Counted from the stretch's first letter, positions 8,823 through 17,838 are shown. The stretch is 35,699 bases of DNA from DATLGD01 sp035540755 (GCA_035540755.1 DATLGD010000033.1:1-35699); one strand, 5' to 3'. Numbers and translations: made by a program. The notes: generated from the sequence alone by a model not told the origin.

Positions 8823-11800
8823 GTGGGCGCAGTGAAGCGGAAGGCGGCCGCAGCGGTCGCCCTCACATCGATGGTCGGAGGGCTCGTCGCCCTCACGCCG
8901 GGAGTCGCCGCGGCAGCGGTGTCGCCGGACGCCCCCGTCGTGATCAACGAGGTGTACGGAGGCGGCGGCAACACCAACGCCCCGTACAACCGGGACTTCG
9001 TCGAGCTGTTCAACAAGAGCGACGTGCCGGTGGACCTGAGCGGCTGGTCGATCCAGTACACGTCGGCGGCGGGCTCCTTCACGACGGCCAACACCAACCG
9101 GACCAACCTCACCGGGACGATCCAGCCGGGGGAGCACTACCTCGTCGGCCAGGCGATGGGTGCCGGGACGACGCTGCCGTCGATCGGAGAGACCGACGAC
9201 AGCGGTGAGATCGCGATGTCCGGGACGGCCGGACAGGTCGCGCTGGTCGACGTCGCCACCAGCATCGCCTGCAGCAGCACGACCAACGACACGGCGACGC
9301 GCTGCGCGAGCCACCCCCACGTCGTCGACTTCGTCGGGTACGGCACCGCGGCGGGCACCGGGCGCTACGCCGGGACCGGCCCGGCTCCGACCCTGTCGAA
9401 CAGCACGAGCGCCTCCCGGAACTCGTCGTCCGGGAACACCGCGGACAACGCGGCCGACTTCACCGCCGGAGCTCCGACTCCGACGTCCGGACCGGCCGCG
9501 GAGCCCCCGCCCCCGGCGGGCGACGTGACGATCCGCGAGGTCCAGGGCACCGGCGACGCGACGCCGTTCGCCGGCCAGGTCGTCACGACGCGGGGCGTCG
9601 TCACGGCGACCTACCCGACCGGCGGCTACCGCGGGATCGTCATCCAGGAGCCGGGAACGGGCGGTCCTGCCGACCTCTCGCCCGGGGCCGCCTCCCCGGC
9701 GGTCTTCGTCTTCCTCGGCGCCTCGGACTTCGACCTCAAGGTCGACGACCACGTCGAGGTCACCGGCACCGCGGGCGAGTTCAGCGGGCTGACGCAGATC
9801 ACCGCGGACCTTGCGGACGTCGTCCGGCTCGACGAGCTCGCCGAGCCGGTCACGCCCACCACCACCGCGAGCTGGCCGGCCACCGCCCAGCAGCGCGAGA
9901 AGCTCGAGTCGGTGCTGTACACGCCGACCGGCGCCTACACGGTCACCAACACCTACAACACCAACGTCTTCGGCGAGGTCGGCCTGGCGTTCGGCACCTC
10001 GCCGCTGCTGCAGCCCACCGACGTCGCCCGCCCGGGCTCGGAGGGCTACGCCCAGCAGGTCGCCGACAACGCCGCGCGCGCGGTCACGCTCGACGACGGC
10101 GCGTCGGTCAGCTTCACGAGCACCGGCACGACCCCGCCGTACATCTCACTTGCCGAGCCGCTGCGGGTCGGTGCGCCGGTGACCTTCACCGAGCCGGTCG
10201 TCGTCGACTTCCGCAACGGCGCCTGGAAGTTCTCCCCGACCGGCTGGGTCCGTCCGGGTGAGGAGGGGGCGAGCTTCGGCAACACCCGTGAGGCCGCTCC
10301 CGACCTCGAGGTCACGGCAGACGGCCTGGTCGTCGGTGCCTTCAACGTCCTGAACTACTTCACGACCCTCGGCGAGGACACCGCGACCTGCACCTCGTAC
10401 AACGATCGGCAGGGCAACCCGGTCACGGTCCGGGGCGGCTGCGACCAGCGCGGCGCCTTCCGCGCGCAGGACTTCCAGCGCCAGCAGGCCAAGATCGTCA
10501 CGGCGATCAACACGACCGGTGCCGACGTGCTCGGCCTGCTCGAGATCGAGAACAGCGCCCGCCTCGGTGAGCCTGCCGACGAGGCTCTCGGCAGCCTGGT
10601 GAAGGCGCTCAACGACGCCGCCGGGACGACGCGGTGGGACTACGTGCGCACCTCCGCCGACATCACCGACTCCTCCGGCAGCGACGTCATCACCAACGCG
10701 ATCATCTTCGACCCGGCCAGGGTCGAGAAGGTCGGCGCCGCGCGTGCCCTCACGCGGCAGGCGAGCCCGGCCTTCCGCAACGCCCGTGAGCCGATCGGGC
10801 AGGCCTTCGCCCCCGTCGGCGGCGGGGAGCCCTTCTTCCTCGTCGCGAACCACTTCAAGTCCAAGGGCTCCGGTACCGGCGACAACGCCGACCAGGGCGA
10901 CGGCCAGGGCGCCAGCAACCCCGACCGGGTGGCCCAGGCCACGGCGCTGCGGGACTGGGTGCCGACGGTCCTGCCGCAGGGCGTCGAGGACGTCTTCCTC
11001 GTCGGCGACTTCAACTCCTACTCCTACGAGGACCCGATGCAGGTCTTCTACGGGGCCGGCTACACGAACGTGAACCTCGCGGTCGGCGGCAACCGGGAGC
11101 AGTCGTACAGCTTCGGCGGCCAGAACGGCTCGCTGGACCACGTCGTCGCCAACGACAGCGCGATGGCGCGCATCACCGGCAGCGACATCTGGACGATCAA
11201 CAGCCCGGAGTCGGTGGCGCTCGAGTACAGCCGCTACAACAGCCACGAGACGCTCTTCTACGCACCGGACCAGTACCGGTCCTCCGACCACGACCCGGTC
11301 CTGGTCGCCATCACCGCAGGAGCGGCGGAGCCCGTCGGCCCGGTCGACATCACGCTGCTGAACATCAACGACTTCCACGGGCGCATCGACGGCAACACCG
11401 TGCGCTTCGCGGGGACCGTCGAGCAGCTGCGCAAGCAGTACGGCGAGGCCAACACGCTGTTCCTGTCCGCCGGTGACAACATCGGCGCCTCGCTCTACGC
11501 GTCGTTCTCCCAGCAGGACCAGCCGACCATCGACGTCCTGAACGCGATGGACCTCGCGGCCTCCGCCATCGGCAACCACGAGTTCGACGGCGGCCGCGAC
11601 GACCTGGAGGACCGGGTCATCGGCGGGCCGGGCAGCGAGAACGCCGAGTGGCCGTACCTGGCCGCGAACGTCTACGAGGCCGGCACCACCACCCCGGCCT
11701 TCGACGAGTACGCGATCCTCGACGTCCAGGGCGTCAAGGTCGGCGTCATCGGCGCCGTCACCGAGGAGACGCCGGCGCTGGTGTCGCCGTCCGGCATCGC

Positions 11801-14063
11801 CAGCCTGTCCTTCGGCGACCCGGTCGAGGCGGTCAACCGCGTCGCCGCCCAGCTCACCGACGGCGACGCGGCCAACGGCGAGGCCGACGTCCTGATCGCC
11901 GAGTACCACGAGGGCGCCGGCTTCGGCGTCGTCGAGGGCTCGACGATCGAGGAGGAGGTCGCCGACGGCGGCGTCTTCGCCGACATCGTGGAGAAGACGT
12001 CGGCGGAGGTGGCCGCGATCTTCACCGGCCACACCCACAAGCAGTACGCGTGGGAGTACGACGTGCCCGGCCGGCCCGGCACCAAGCGGCCGATCCTGCA
12101 GACCGGCTCGTACGGCGAGTTCATCGGCCGGATCACGCTGACCGTCGACCCGGTGACCGGCGAGGTCGTCCGGTTCACCCAGAACAACCAGCCGCGGACG
12201 ACGGCCGCCAACGACGCGCTCATCGCCGAGTTCCCGCGGGTCAAGGAGGTCGACCGGATCACCAGGGCGGCCATCGCCAAGGCGAACGAGATCGGCAACG
12301 TCCGGGTCGCCACGATCGCCCGCGACATCACGACCGCCTACACCAACGGCTCGTACGTGAACGGCCGCTACACCGGCGGTACGCGCGACGACCGGGCGAG
12401 CGAGTCGACGCTCAGCAATCTCATCGCCAACGCCTTCCGCGAGATGCTCTCACCGGAGCAGCGCGGCGGTGCCGAGATCGGCGTCCAGAACCCCGGGGGG
12501 GTGCGGGCCGAGCTGCTCTACGGGGCCGGCACCCCCGGCGAGGTGACGGTGCAGGAGGCCGTGGCGGTCACCCCGTTCGCCAACGACCTGTTCACCACGA
12601 CCCTCACCGGTGCGCAGTTCAAGACGCTGCTCGAGCAGCAGTGGCAGCGCGACGCGAACGGCAACGTCCCGTCGCGGCCGTTCCAGCACCTCGGTCTGTC
12701 GGACAACGTCAGCTACACCTTCGACCCGACGAGGGCCGAGGGCGACCGGATCACGTCGATCACGGTCGACGGCGCGCCGATCGACATGGCCCGGGGCTAC
12801 CGGGTCGGCACCGTCTCGTTCCTCATGGCCGGCGGTGACAACTTCCGGGTCTTCAAGGAGGGCCGGGAGACCCGCGGCTCCGGCTACGTCGACCGCGACG
12901 CCTGGACGACCTACCTCGCGGAGCAGTCGCGGACATCGGCGATCATGCCGAGCTTCGCGCGCCGCTCGGTGCAGGTGGCCGGCCTGCCCACCGGCCCGGT
13001 GCGCCCGGGCGACGTCTTCACCCTGCAGCTGGCCAAGCTGGACCTGACCAGCCAGGGCTCGCCCCGCAACACCTCCGTCGCCGCGACCGTCGGCGGGGAG
13101 GACGCAGGGCGGGCTGCCGTCACGGACGGCGCGGCGACCCTGCAGGTGCGGGTGCCCGACGTCGTGCCGGGTGCGACGACCCTGGTCGTCACGGCGGCGC
13201 CGTCGGGCACCACCGTGCAGGTGCCGCTGACGGTCGAGAAGGCGCCCACCCCGGAGGCCGACCGCGACGACCTGCTCGCCACGGTCGGCACCGACCGCCA
13301 GGTCTGGACCAGGTCGGGAACGAGTCCGACCTGGACGCCGAGGGGCGGGGTCGTCCTCGACGCGCCCGCGGTGGTGCGCGGCTCGGCCGACACCTACCTC
13401 GTCGGTCTGGGCGCCGACCGGAACGTCTGGGTCCGCGGCCTGCAGACCAGCTGGCAGCGGCTCGGCCCGGTGGGCACGCACTGCACCGGCCCGTCGGCGG
13501 TCGGGTCCGGTGGCCAGCTCGCGGTGGCCTGCCGCGGCGCCGACGGCGCGCTGTACACCGGCCAGGTGACGCTCCCGACGAGGGTCGGGGCCGTCCCGCA
13601 GCTGACGGCCTGGGTGAACCGCGGCGGCCGGCTCCTGCACGGCGCGGCGGTCTCGGCCGCCGGCTCCGGCGAGGCCAGCTTCGTCTACAGCGGCGTCGGC
13701 ACCGACTCACGCCCGTGGTCGCGGACGAGCACTGCCGGCTGGTCCCCGCTCGGCAGCCAGCAGTGCGGCGGTCCGCTGGCCGCGTCCGAGGTCTCCGGCG
13801 TGTGGGCGTGCCGTGACCGGGCCACCGAGGCGCTGACGTCGTTCCGGGCGACCGGGCCGACCTCCGTCCTCGGCGGCCGCACCACCGGACGACCCGGCAT
13901 CTCGGTCGACCCTGACGGCGTCGCCCGGTTCGCGGCCATCGGCGCGGACGGCCGGGTCTGGGTCGTGCGCCAGAGCGCGGACGGCACCGCCGGCGGGTTC
14001 AGCCCGGTCGGCGGTGACGCCCGGCACGGCGTCTCGATGCTCAACCTGACGACGGCGCGGTAG
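8823..14063 (+). CDS. Secreted ExeM/NucH-type nuclease fused to 5'-nucleotidase and a propeller-like tail
   Basis: A 1746-residue exported multidomain protein. GTG at 8823 is set by GAGGAG seven bases upstream, followed by a basic start, hydrophobic core and Ala-rich cleavage region (about 1-34). Domains in order: lamin-tail domain (about 38-165), OB-like ExeM region (about 234-345), endonuclease/exonuclease/phosphatase domain (about 500-825; FNVLNYF, LEIEN, VGDFNSY, SSDHDP), metallophosphatase (about 840-1080; NINDFHGRID, SAGDNIGAS, GNHEFD, GHTHKQ), 5'-nucleotidase C-domain (about 1160-1375; NPGGVRAELL, MAGGDNFRVF), Ig-like linker (about 1380-1475), then Trp-rich repeats resembling a lectin-type beta-propeller (about 1480-1746). 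It would cut extracellular DNA or RNA to nucleotides and dephosphorylate them, giving nucleosides and phosphate. No LPXTG-type anchor is seen, so it is probably released. Confidence 0.93.
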   Translation: MGAVKRKAAAAVALTSMVGGLVALTPGVAAAAVSPDAPVVINEVYGGGGNTNAPYNRDFVELFNKSDVPVDLSGWSIQYTSAAGSFTTANTNRTNLTGTIQPGEHYLVGQAMGAGTTLPSIGETDDSGEIAMSGTAGQVALVDVATSIACSSTTNDTATRCASHPHVVDFVGYGTAAGTGRYAGTGPAPTLSNSTSASRNSSSGNTADNAADFTAGAPTPTSGPAAEPPPPAGDVTIREVQGTGDATPFAGQVVTTRGVVTATYPTGGYRGIVIQEPGTGGPADLSPGAASPAVFVFLGASDFDLKVDDHVEVTGTAGEFSGLTQITADLADVVRLDELAEPVTPTTTASWPATAQQREKLESVLYTPTGAYTVTNTYNTNVFGEVGLAFGTSPLLQPTDVARPGSEGYAQQVADNAARAVTLDDGASVSFTSTGTTPPYISLAEPLRVGAPVTFTEPVVVDFRNGAWKFSPTGWVRPGEEGASFGNTREAAPDLEVTADGLVVGAFNVLNYFTTLGEDTATCTSYNDRQGNPVTVRGGCDQRGAFRAQDFQRQQAKIVTAINTTGADVLGLLEIENSARLGEPADEALGSLVKALNDAAGTTRWDYVRTSADITDSSGSDVITNAIIFDPARVEKVGAARALTRQASPAFRNAREPIGQAFAPVGGGEPFFLVANHFKSKGSGTGDNADQGDGQGASNPDRVAQATALRDWVPTVLPQGVEDVFLVGDFNSYSYEDPMQVFYGAGYTNVNLAVGGNREQSYSFGGQNGSLDHVVANDSAMARITGSDIWTINSPESVALEYSRYNSHETLFYAPDQYRSSDHDPVLVAITAGAAEPVGPVDITLLNINDFHGRIDGNTVRFAGTVEQLRKQYGEANTLFLSAGDNIGASLYASFSQQDQPTIDVLNAMDLAASAIGNHEFDGGRDDLEDRVIGGPGSENAEWPYLAANVYEAGTTTPAFDEYAILDVQGVKVGVIGAVTEETPALVSPSGIASLSFGDPVEAVNRVAAQLTDGDAANGEADVLIAEYHEGAGFGVVEGSTIEEEVADGGVFADIVEKTSAEVAAIFTGHTHKQYAWEYDVPGRPGTKRPILQTGSYGEFIGRITLTVDPVTGEVVRFTQNNQPRTTAANDALIAEFPRVKEVDRITRAAIAKANEIGNVRVATIARDITTAYTNGSYVNGRYTGGTRDDRASESTLSNLIANAFREMLSPEQRGGAEIGVQNPGGVRAELLYGAGTPGEVTVQEAVAVTPFANDLFTTTLTGAQFKTLLEQQWQRDANGNVPSRPFQHLGLSDNVSYTFDPTRAEGDRITSITVDGAPIDMARGYRVGTVSFLMAGGDNFRVFKEGRETRGSGYVDRDAWTTYLAEQSRTSAIMPSFARRSVQVAGLPTGPVRPGDVFTLQLAKLDLTSQGSPRNTSVAATVGGEDAGRAAVTDGAATLQVRVPDVVPGATTLVVTAAPSGTTVQVPLTVEKAPTPEADRDDLLATVGTDRQVWTRSGTSPTWTPRGGVVLDAPAVVRGSADTYLVGLGADRNVWVRGLQTSWQRLGPVGTHCTGPSAVGSGGQLAVACRGADGALYTGQVTLPTRVGAVPQLTAWVNRGGRLLHGAAVSAAGSGEASFVYSGVGTDSRPWSRTSTAGWSPLGSQQCGGPLAASEVSGVWACRDRATEALTSFRATGPTSVLGGRTTGRPGISVDPDGVARFAAIGADGRVWVVRQSADGTAGGFSPVGGDARHGVSMLNLTTAR

Positions 14064-14081
14064 CACCGGCGCCGCCGGTGG

Positions 14082-14114
14082 ACGGCCCCGCTCCCGCGCC
14101 GGGAGCGGGGCCGT
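14082..14114 (+). terminator. Strong GC-rich hairpin terminator after the nuclease gene
   Basis: A perfect 15-bp stem (14082-14096 with 14100-14114) closes a 3-base loop, 18 bases past the stop codon. Only two T residues follow, as is usual in very GC-rich actinobacteria. Confidence 0.75.
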
Positions 14115-14208
14115 TCCTCGTGCGAGGCCGCTCGTCGGGGTGCGCAGCTGCCAGGGGGGTATCCCGGCCACTGCCCGGCGCGACGAGGCGGCGGGATCGG
14201 GAGGAAAC

Positions 14209-14370
14209 GTGAAGCTCGTCGTCGTCCTGGCAGTCGCCGCCGCCGCCGCAGCGGGCCTGCTCGCCCGCCGCCGTTCCGGCGCACGCGACCCGTACGGCCG
14301 TGAGGCGGTCGAGGAGTACCCGACGCCGGCGCTGGTCGAGCACCCGCGGCCGGGGGACAGCCCGGTCTGA
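14209..14370 (+). CDS. Small single-pass membrane protein
   Basis: A 53-residue product starting at GTG 14209, supported by GGGAGG a few bases upstream. Residues 2-18 form one hydrophobic Val/Ala/Leu helix, followed by a basic cluster ARRRSGARDP, which predicts an inside C-terminus, and an acidic/Pro tail. No family is recognised. It lies between the nuclease terminator and the exporter operon on the same strand, 140 bases before the ATPase gene. An upstream ATG in frame (14140) would add 23 hydrophilic residues and is not favoured. Confidence 0.6.
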   Translation: MKLVVVLAVAAAAAAGLLARRRSGARDPYGREAVEEYPTPALVEHPRPGDSPV

Positions 14371-14448
14371 CCGCGGCCGGCTCGCCGGCACCTGCGGGCT
14401 CCTCGGCAGTCGCGGCGGCGCGGAAACCGCTGGACACCGATGACTGCG

Positions 14449-14472
14449 GCGGGTCAGTTTCGTCAGACCCGC
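14449..14472. promoter_or_regulatory. Inverted repeat upstream of the DrrA/DrrB/STAS/sigma operon
   Basis: GCGGGTC (14449-14455) and GACCCGC (14466-14472) are perfect 7-bp arms around a 10-base spacer, 38 bases before the DrrA-type ATG. It may be an operator or a leader/terminator hairpin. A GGAAAC at 14422-14427 resembles an ECF -35 element but has no matching -10. GAGGAGAG at 14499-14506 is the ribosome site of the first gene. Confidence 0.35.
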
Positions 14473-14510
14473 GAGAGACCCTCAGGGGTCCCCGTCTCGA
14501 GGAGAGCCTG

Positions 14511-15521
14511 ATGACGACAGCCCGCGCCGGAACGAGCCCAGGAAGGGCGGCCCCGAGCGGGCCGCTCGCGATCGAGGCGGTCGGCCTCGCCAAGGCCTAC
14601 GGCGACGTCCGGGCCGTCGACGGCGTCGACCTCGCGGTGCCGCGCGGCTGCGTCTACGGCGTCCTCGGCCCGAACGGCGCCGGCAAGACCACGACCATCC
14701 GGATGCTGGCCACGCTGATCGCTCCCACCGCAGGCACCGCCACGGTGCTCGGCCACGACGTCGTGCGCGAGGCCGACGCCGTCCGCGGACTGGTCAGCCT
14801 CACCGGGCAGCTGGCCTCGGTCGACGAGGAGCTCACCGGGCGCGAGAACCTCGTCATGCTCGGGCGGCTGCTCGGGCTGGGAAGGGCCGGCGCCAGGGCG
14901 CGCGCCGACGAGCTGCTCGAGGCCTTCGGCCTCACCGAGGCCGGCGGGCGCCTGGTCAAGAAGTACTCCGGCGGCATGCGGCGCCGCGTCGACATCGCGG
15001 CGAGCCTGGTGGTCACGCCGCAGCTGATGTTCCTCGACGAGCCGACCACCGGCCTCGACCCCCGCTCGCGCAACCAGGTGTGGGCGATCGTGCGGGCGCT
15101 GGTCGAGGAGGGCACCACCGTGCTGCTGTGCACGCAGTACCTCGAGGAGGCCGACCAGCTCGCCGACGGCATCGCCGTCATCGACTCCGGCCGGGTCATC
15201 GCCGAGGGGACGCCGGCCCAGCTCAAGGCGTCCGTGGGAGGCGGGGCGCTGCACGTGCGGCTCGTCGACCCCTCGCAGCGACCGGCGGCCCAGCAGGTGC
15301 TGTCCCGGCTCGGGCCGGTCGTGCTCGAGCCCGACCCCGCCCGCCTGTCGGTCCCCTGCGGCGACGTCGAGCAGGCCGGCACCGCCGTCGCCGAGCTGGC
15401 CCGCGGCGGCGTCGAGGTCTCCGACTTCGGGCTGGGGCGCCCGAGCCTCGACGAGGTGTTCCTCGCCCTCACCGGTCACCCGGCCGAGCCGGCCGCCGAG
15501 CTCGAGGAGGCGACGGCATGA
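14511..15521 (+). CDS. DrrA-type ABC transporter ATP-binding protein
   Basis: A 336-residue ATPase of the daunorubicin-resistance DrrA family. Walker A is GPNGAGKTTT (about 53-62), the ABC signature is YSGGMRRRVDIAA (about 149-161), Walker B is LMFLDEPTTGLDPRSR, and the switch His is replaced by Gln in LCTQYLEEAD. The C-terminal about 100 residues form the extra DrrA domain, ending in SLDEVFLALTGHPA. With the next gene it forms a two-component exporter for hydrophobic compounds; the natural substrate is unknown. The start is fixed by GAGGAGAG at 14499-14506. The stop overlaps the permease ATG by four bases (ATGA). Confidence 0.93.
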   Translation: MTTARAGTSPGRAAPSGPLAIEAVGLAKAYGDVRAVDGVDLAVPRGCVYGVLGPNGAGKTTTIRMLATLIAPTAGTATVLGHDVVREADAVRGLVSLTGQLASVDEELTGRENLVMLGRLLGLGRAGARARADELLEAFGLTEAGGRLVKKYSGGMRRRVDIAASLVVTPQLMFLDEPTTGLDPRSRNQVWAIVRALVEEGTTVLLCTQYLEEADQLADGIAVIDSGRVIAEGTPAQLKASVGGGALHVRLVDPSQRPAAQQVLSRLGPVVLEPDPARLSVPCGDVEQAGTAVAELARGGVEVSDFGLGRPSLDEVFLALTGHPAEPAAELEEATA

Positions 15522-16354
15522 CCGCCGCGACCGACACCCTGCCCGACACCGACGCGGCCGCCGTCCGGCGCGCGCTGTCCTCCACCCCGCGGCCACCGCG
15601 CCCCGGGGCGATGTCGAACGCGCTCACCTTCGGCTGGCGCGGGATGCTCAAGGTCAAGCACGTGCCCGAGCAGCTGCTCGACGTCACCATCACGCCGGTG
15701 ATGTTCGTGCTGATGTTCACCTACCTGTTCGGCGGCGCCGTGGCCGGCTCGACCGCGGAGTACCTGCAGTACCTGCTGCCCGGCATCCTGGTGATGTCCG
15801 TGCTGTTCACCACCGTCTACGCCGGCATCTCGCTCAACACCGACCTCACCAAGGGCGTCGTCGACCGGTTCCGCTCGCTGCCGATCTGGCGGCCGGCGCC
15901 GCTGGTGGGCTCGTTGCTCGGCGACGCCGTCCGGTACGTGCTGGCCGGCACGGTGATCATCGCGCTCGGCCTGGCGCTGGGATTCCGGCCCGAGGGCGGC
16001 GCCGTCGGGGTGGTCGCGGCGCTGGCCCTCGTGGTCGCGTTCTCGTTCGGCCTGTCGTGGGTCTTCGCCGTCCTCGGCCTGCTCCTGCGGTCGCCGAACG
16101 CGGTCATGAACGCCGGCTTCATGGGCATCTTCCCGCTGACGTTCCTGTCCAACGTCTTCGTCGACCCGCGCACGCTCCCGTCGGCGCTCGAGGCCTTCGT
16201 CCAGGTCAACCCGATCTCGACCCTCGCCACGGCGTCGCGCGGGCTCATGGCCGGCGAGAGCGTCACCACCGAGATCGTCACGGTGCTGGTCGTCGCCGCC
16301 GTGCTGGCGGCGGTCTTCGCGCCGCTGACGACGGTCCTGTACCGCAAGGGCTAG
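15518..16354 (+). CDS. DrrB-type ABC-2 permease
   Basis: A 278-residue integral membrane protein with a hydrophilic N-terminus (about 1-50) and six hydrophobic segments typical of ABC-2 exporters (about 57-80, 92-115, 140-165, 172-196, 202-222, 250-272). The family motif TDLTKGVVDRFRSLPI (about 112-127) is conserved and PLTFLSNVFVDPRTLP precedes the last loop. It pairs with the ATPase encoded upstream, overlapping it by ATGA. The stop TAG shares one base with the GTG of the STAS gene, so translation is coupled through the operon. Confidence 0.92.
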   Translation: MTAATDTLPDTDAAAVRRALSSTPRPPRPGAMSNALTFGWRGMLKVKHVPEQLLDVTITPVMFVLMFTYLFGGAVAGSTAEYLQYLLPGILVMSVLFTTVYAGISLNTDLTKGVVDRFRSLPIWRPAPLVGSLLGDAVRYVLAGTVIIALGLALGFRPEGGAVGVVAALALVVAFSFGLSWVFAVLGLLLRSPNAVMNAGFMGIFPLTFLSNVFVDPRTLPSALEAFVQVNPISTLATASRGLMAGESVTTEIVTVLVVAAVLAAVFAPLTTVLYRKG

Positions 16355-16734
16355 TGGACGGCGCCTGCGCCCGCACCGTCGAGCTGGAGGTGCGGGCGCC
16401 CCTGTCGCACGCCGAGGTCGACCGGCTGTGCGAGGCGGTCGTTCGGCACGTCGCCGACGACACCGTGCTCGTGGTCTGCGTCCTTGCCGGGCCGGTCGAC
16501 GTGGGCGTCGTCGACGCCCTGGCCCGCATCGGGCTGCTCGCCCGGCGGACCGGCCTCACGGTCCGGGTGCGGTGCGACAGCGGCCCGCTGCGCCCGCTGC
16601 TGCACCTGTGCGGCCTCGACGACGTGCTGCCCGGCGGCGACGAGCCGACCGTCGTCATCCCGGCGGAGGCGCTGTCCAGGCGACCGCCCGTGTGCCAGTC
16701 TGCGGCTCGTACGCCAGGAGGGGGACCCCGATGA
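16354..16734 (+). CDS. STAS-domain protein
   Basis: A 126-residue protein starting at GTG 16354, overlapping the permease stop by one base. The pattern of a strand (VLVVCVLAGPVDVGVVDAL), helix, strand (LTVRVRCDSGP) and helix ending CGLDDVLP fits a STAS domain (about 10-105) of the anti-sigma-antagonist or MlaB type. The position that carries a phosphorylatable Ser/Thr in SpoIIAA-type proteins has no obvious Ser, so classic partner switching is uncertain. Its stop overlaps the sigma-factor start by ATGA. The link to a sigma factor and an exporter suggests a regulatory or scaffold role, which is inference. Confidence 0.8.
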   Translation: MDGACARTVELEVRAPLSHAEVDRLCEAVVRHVADDTVLVVCVLAGPVDVGVVDALARIGLLARRTGLTVRVRCDSGPLRPLLHLCGLDDVLPGGDEPTVVIPAEALSRRPPVCQSAARTPGGGPR

Positions 16735-17714
16735 CCGAGACGCTGCCCCAGGCAGCCAGCGAGACCGACCTGCTCGCCGAGCTCGAGCAGTACCGCGTCG
16801 AGCTGCGCGGCTACTGCTACCGGATGCTCGGCTCGACCTTCGACGCCGACGACGCCGTGCAGGACACCTTCGTCAAGGCGTGGCAGGCGCTCGACCGGTT
16901 CGAGGGCCGGTCGTCGCTGCGCTCCTGGCTGTACCGGATCGCCACCAACGTCTGCCTCGACAGCCTGCGCAGCCGGTCACGGCGCGCGCTGCCGATGGAC
17001 CTGTCGTCGCCGGTCCCGGCCCCGACCGACGTCGGGGCGCCGGCGCCGCACGAGGTGTGGGTCGAGCCGGCCCTCGACGGCGACGTCGTGCCGCTCGAGG
17101 CCGACCCCGCCCGGCGCGCGGTGCTGCAGGACAGCGTGCGGCTGGCGTTCGTGGCCGCGCTGCAGCAGCTCCCGCCCAGGCAGCGCGCGGTGCTGGTGCT
17201 GCGGGAGGTGCTCGGCTGGCACGCCGCCGAGGTGGCCGAGCTGCTCGGCACCACGGTCGCGTCGGTGAACAGCGCCCTGCAGCGTGCCCGTGCCACCCTG
17301 GGCGACGGGGTCGACGCCGAGCGCCGGCCGGAGCCGCTCGACGCCGTCGACGCGGCGCTGCTGGCCCGCTACGTGGCCGCCTTCGAGGCCTACGACATCC
17401 CGGCGCTGGTCGCGATCCTGCACGAGGAGGCGAGCATCTCGATGCCGCCGTTCCCGTTCTGGATGAAGGGGTCGCAGGACCTCGCCGACTTCTACCTGGG
17501 CGCCGGCAAGGGCTGCGAGGGCTCCCGGCTGGTGCCGCTGACGGTCAACGGCGCGCCGGCCTTCGCGCACTACAAGCCCTCGCCCGAGGGTGGCCTGACG
17601 CCCTGGTCGGTGCAGGTGCTGGAGGTGGCGGACGGCGAGATCACGCACGTGCACCACTTCCTGGACGTCGCGCTGTTCCCGCGCTTCGGGCTGCCGGCGC
17701 GCCTGACGTCCTGA
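16731..17714 (+). CDS. ECF-like sigma-70 factor with SnoaL-like C-terminal domain (SigG/TIGR02960 type)
   Basis: A 327-residue RNA polymerase sigma factor. Region 2 (about 20-90) includes YCYRMLGSTFDADDAVQDTF and a -10 recognition part, RSSLRSWLYRIATNVCLD. Region 4 (about 140-195) has LPPRQRAVLVLREVLGW and the helix-turn-helix AEVAELLGTTVASVNSALQRAR. Residues about 205-325 form a SnoaL-like domain, as in SigG/SigJ-type factors, where the tail tunes activity instead of a separate anti-sigma factor. The ATG overlaps the STAS gene (ATGA). It may drive its own operon, but no self-type promoter could be identified. Confidence 0.92.
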   Translation: MTETLPQAASETDLLAELEQYRVELRGYCYRMLGSTFDADDAVQDTFVKAWQALDRFEGRSSLRSWLYRIATNVCLDSLRSRSRRALPMDLSSPVPAPTDVGAPAPHEVWVEPALDGDVVPLEADPARRAVLQDSVRLAFVAALQQLPPRQRAVLVLREVLGWHAAEVAELLGTTVASVNSALQRARATLGDGVDAERRPEPLDAVDAALLARYVAAFEAYDIPALVAILHEEASISMPPFPFWMKGSQDLADFYLGAGKGCEGSRLVPLTVNGAPAFAHYKPSPEGGLTPWSVQVLEVADGEITHVHHFLDVALFPRFGLPARLTS

Positions 17715-17746
17715 CCGAGTTCGTCCTGCAACAGGAAAAAGTTCGA

Positions 17747-17822
17747 GAAACTCCGGCGAAACTCTTCCACTGACCGGCGGAAGTGGATACCGTCCTCGGC
17801 ATGGACCCGCGTGGCGCGGGTC
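17747..17822 (+). promoter_or_regulatory. ROK operon promoter with nested operators and leader hairpin
   Basis: TTCCAC (17765-17770) and TACCGT (17788-17793) are 17 bases apart, a good -35/-10 pair. A perfect 6-bp inverted repeat, TCCACT (17766-17771) and AGTGGA (17782-17787), lies within the promoter spacer. Just upstream GAAACT occurs twice (17747-17752, 17758-17763) at an 11-bp period, one helical turn. In the leader GACCCGCG (17804-17811) and CGCGGGTC (17815-17822) form an 8-bp hairpin, followed by GGAGG (17829-17833) five bases before the ATG. The likely binder is the ROK protein encoded downstream. Confidence 0.55.
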
Positions 17823-17838
17823 ACACGCGGAGGCACAG

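Noticed and set aside
17801..17838. ATG in the ROK leader that could open a small leader peptide
   Set aside because: No ribosome site precedes it and the segment is better explained as a hairpin in the leader.
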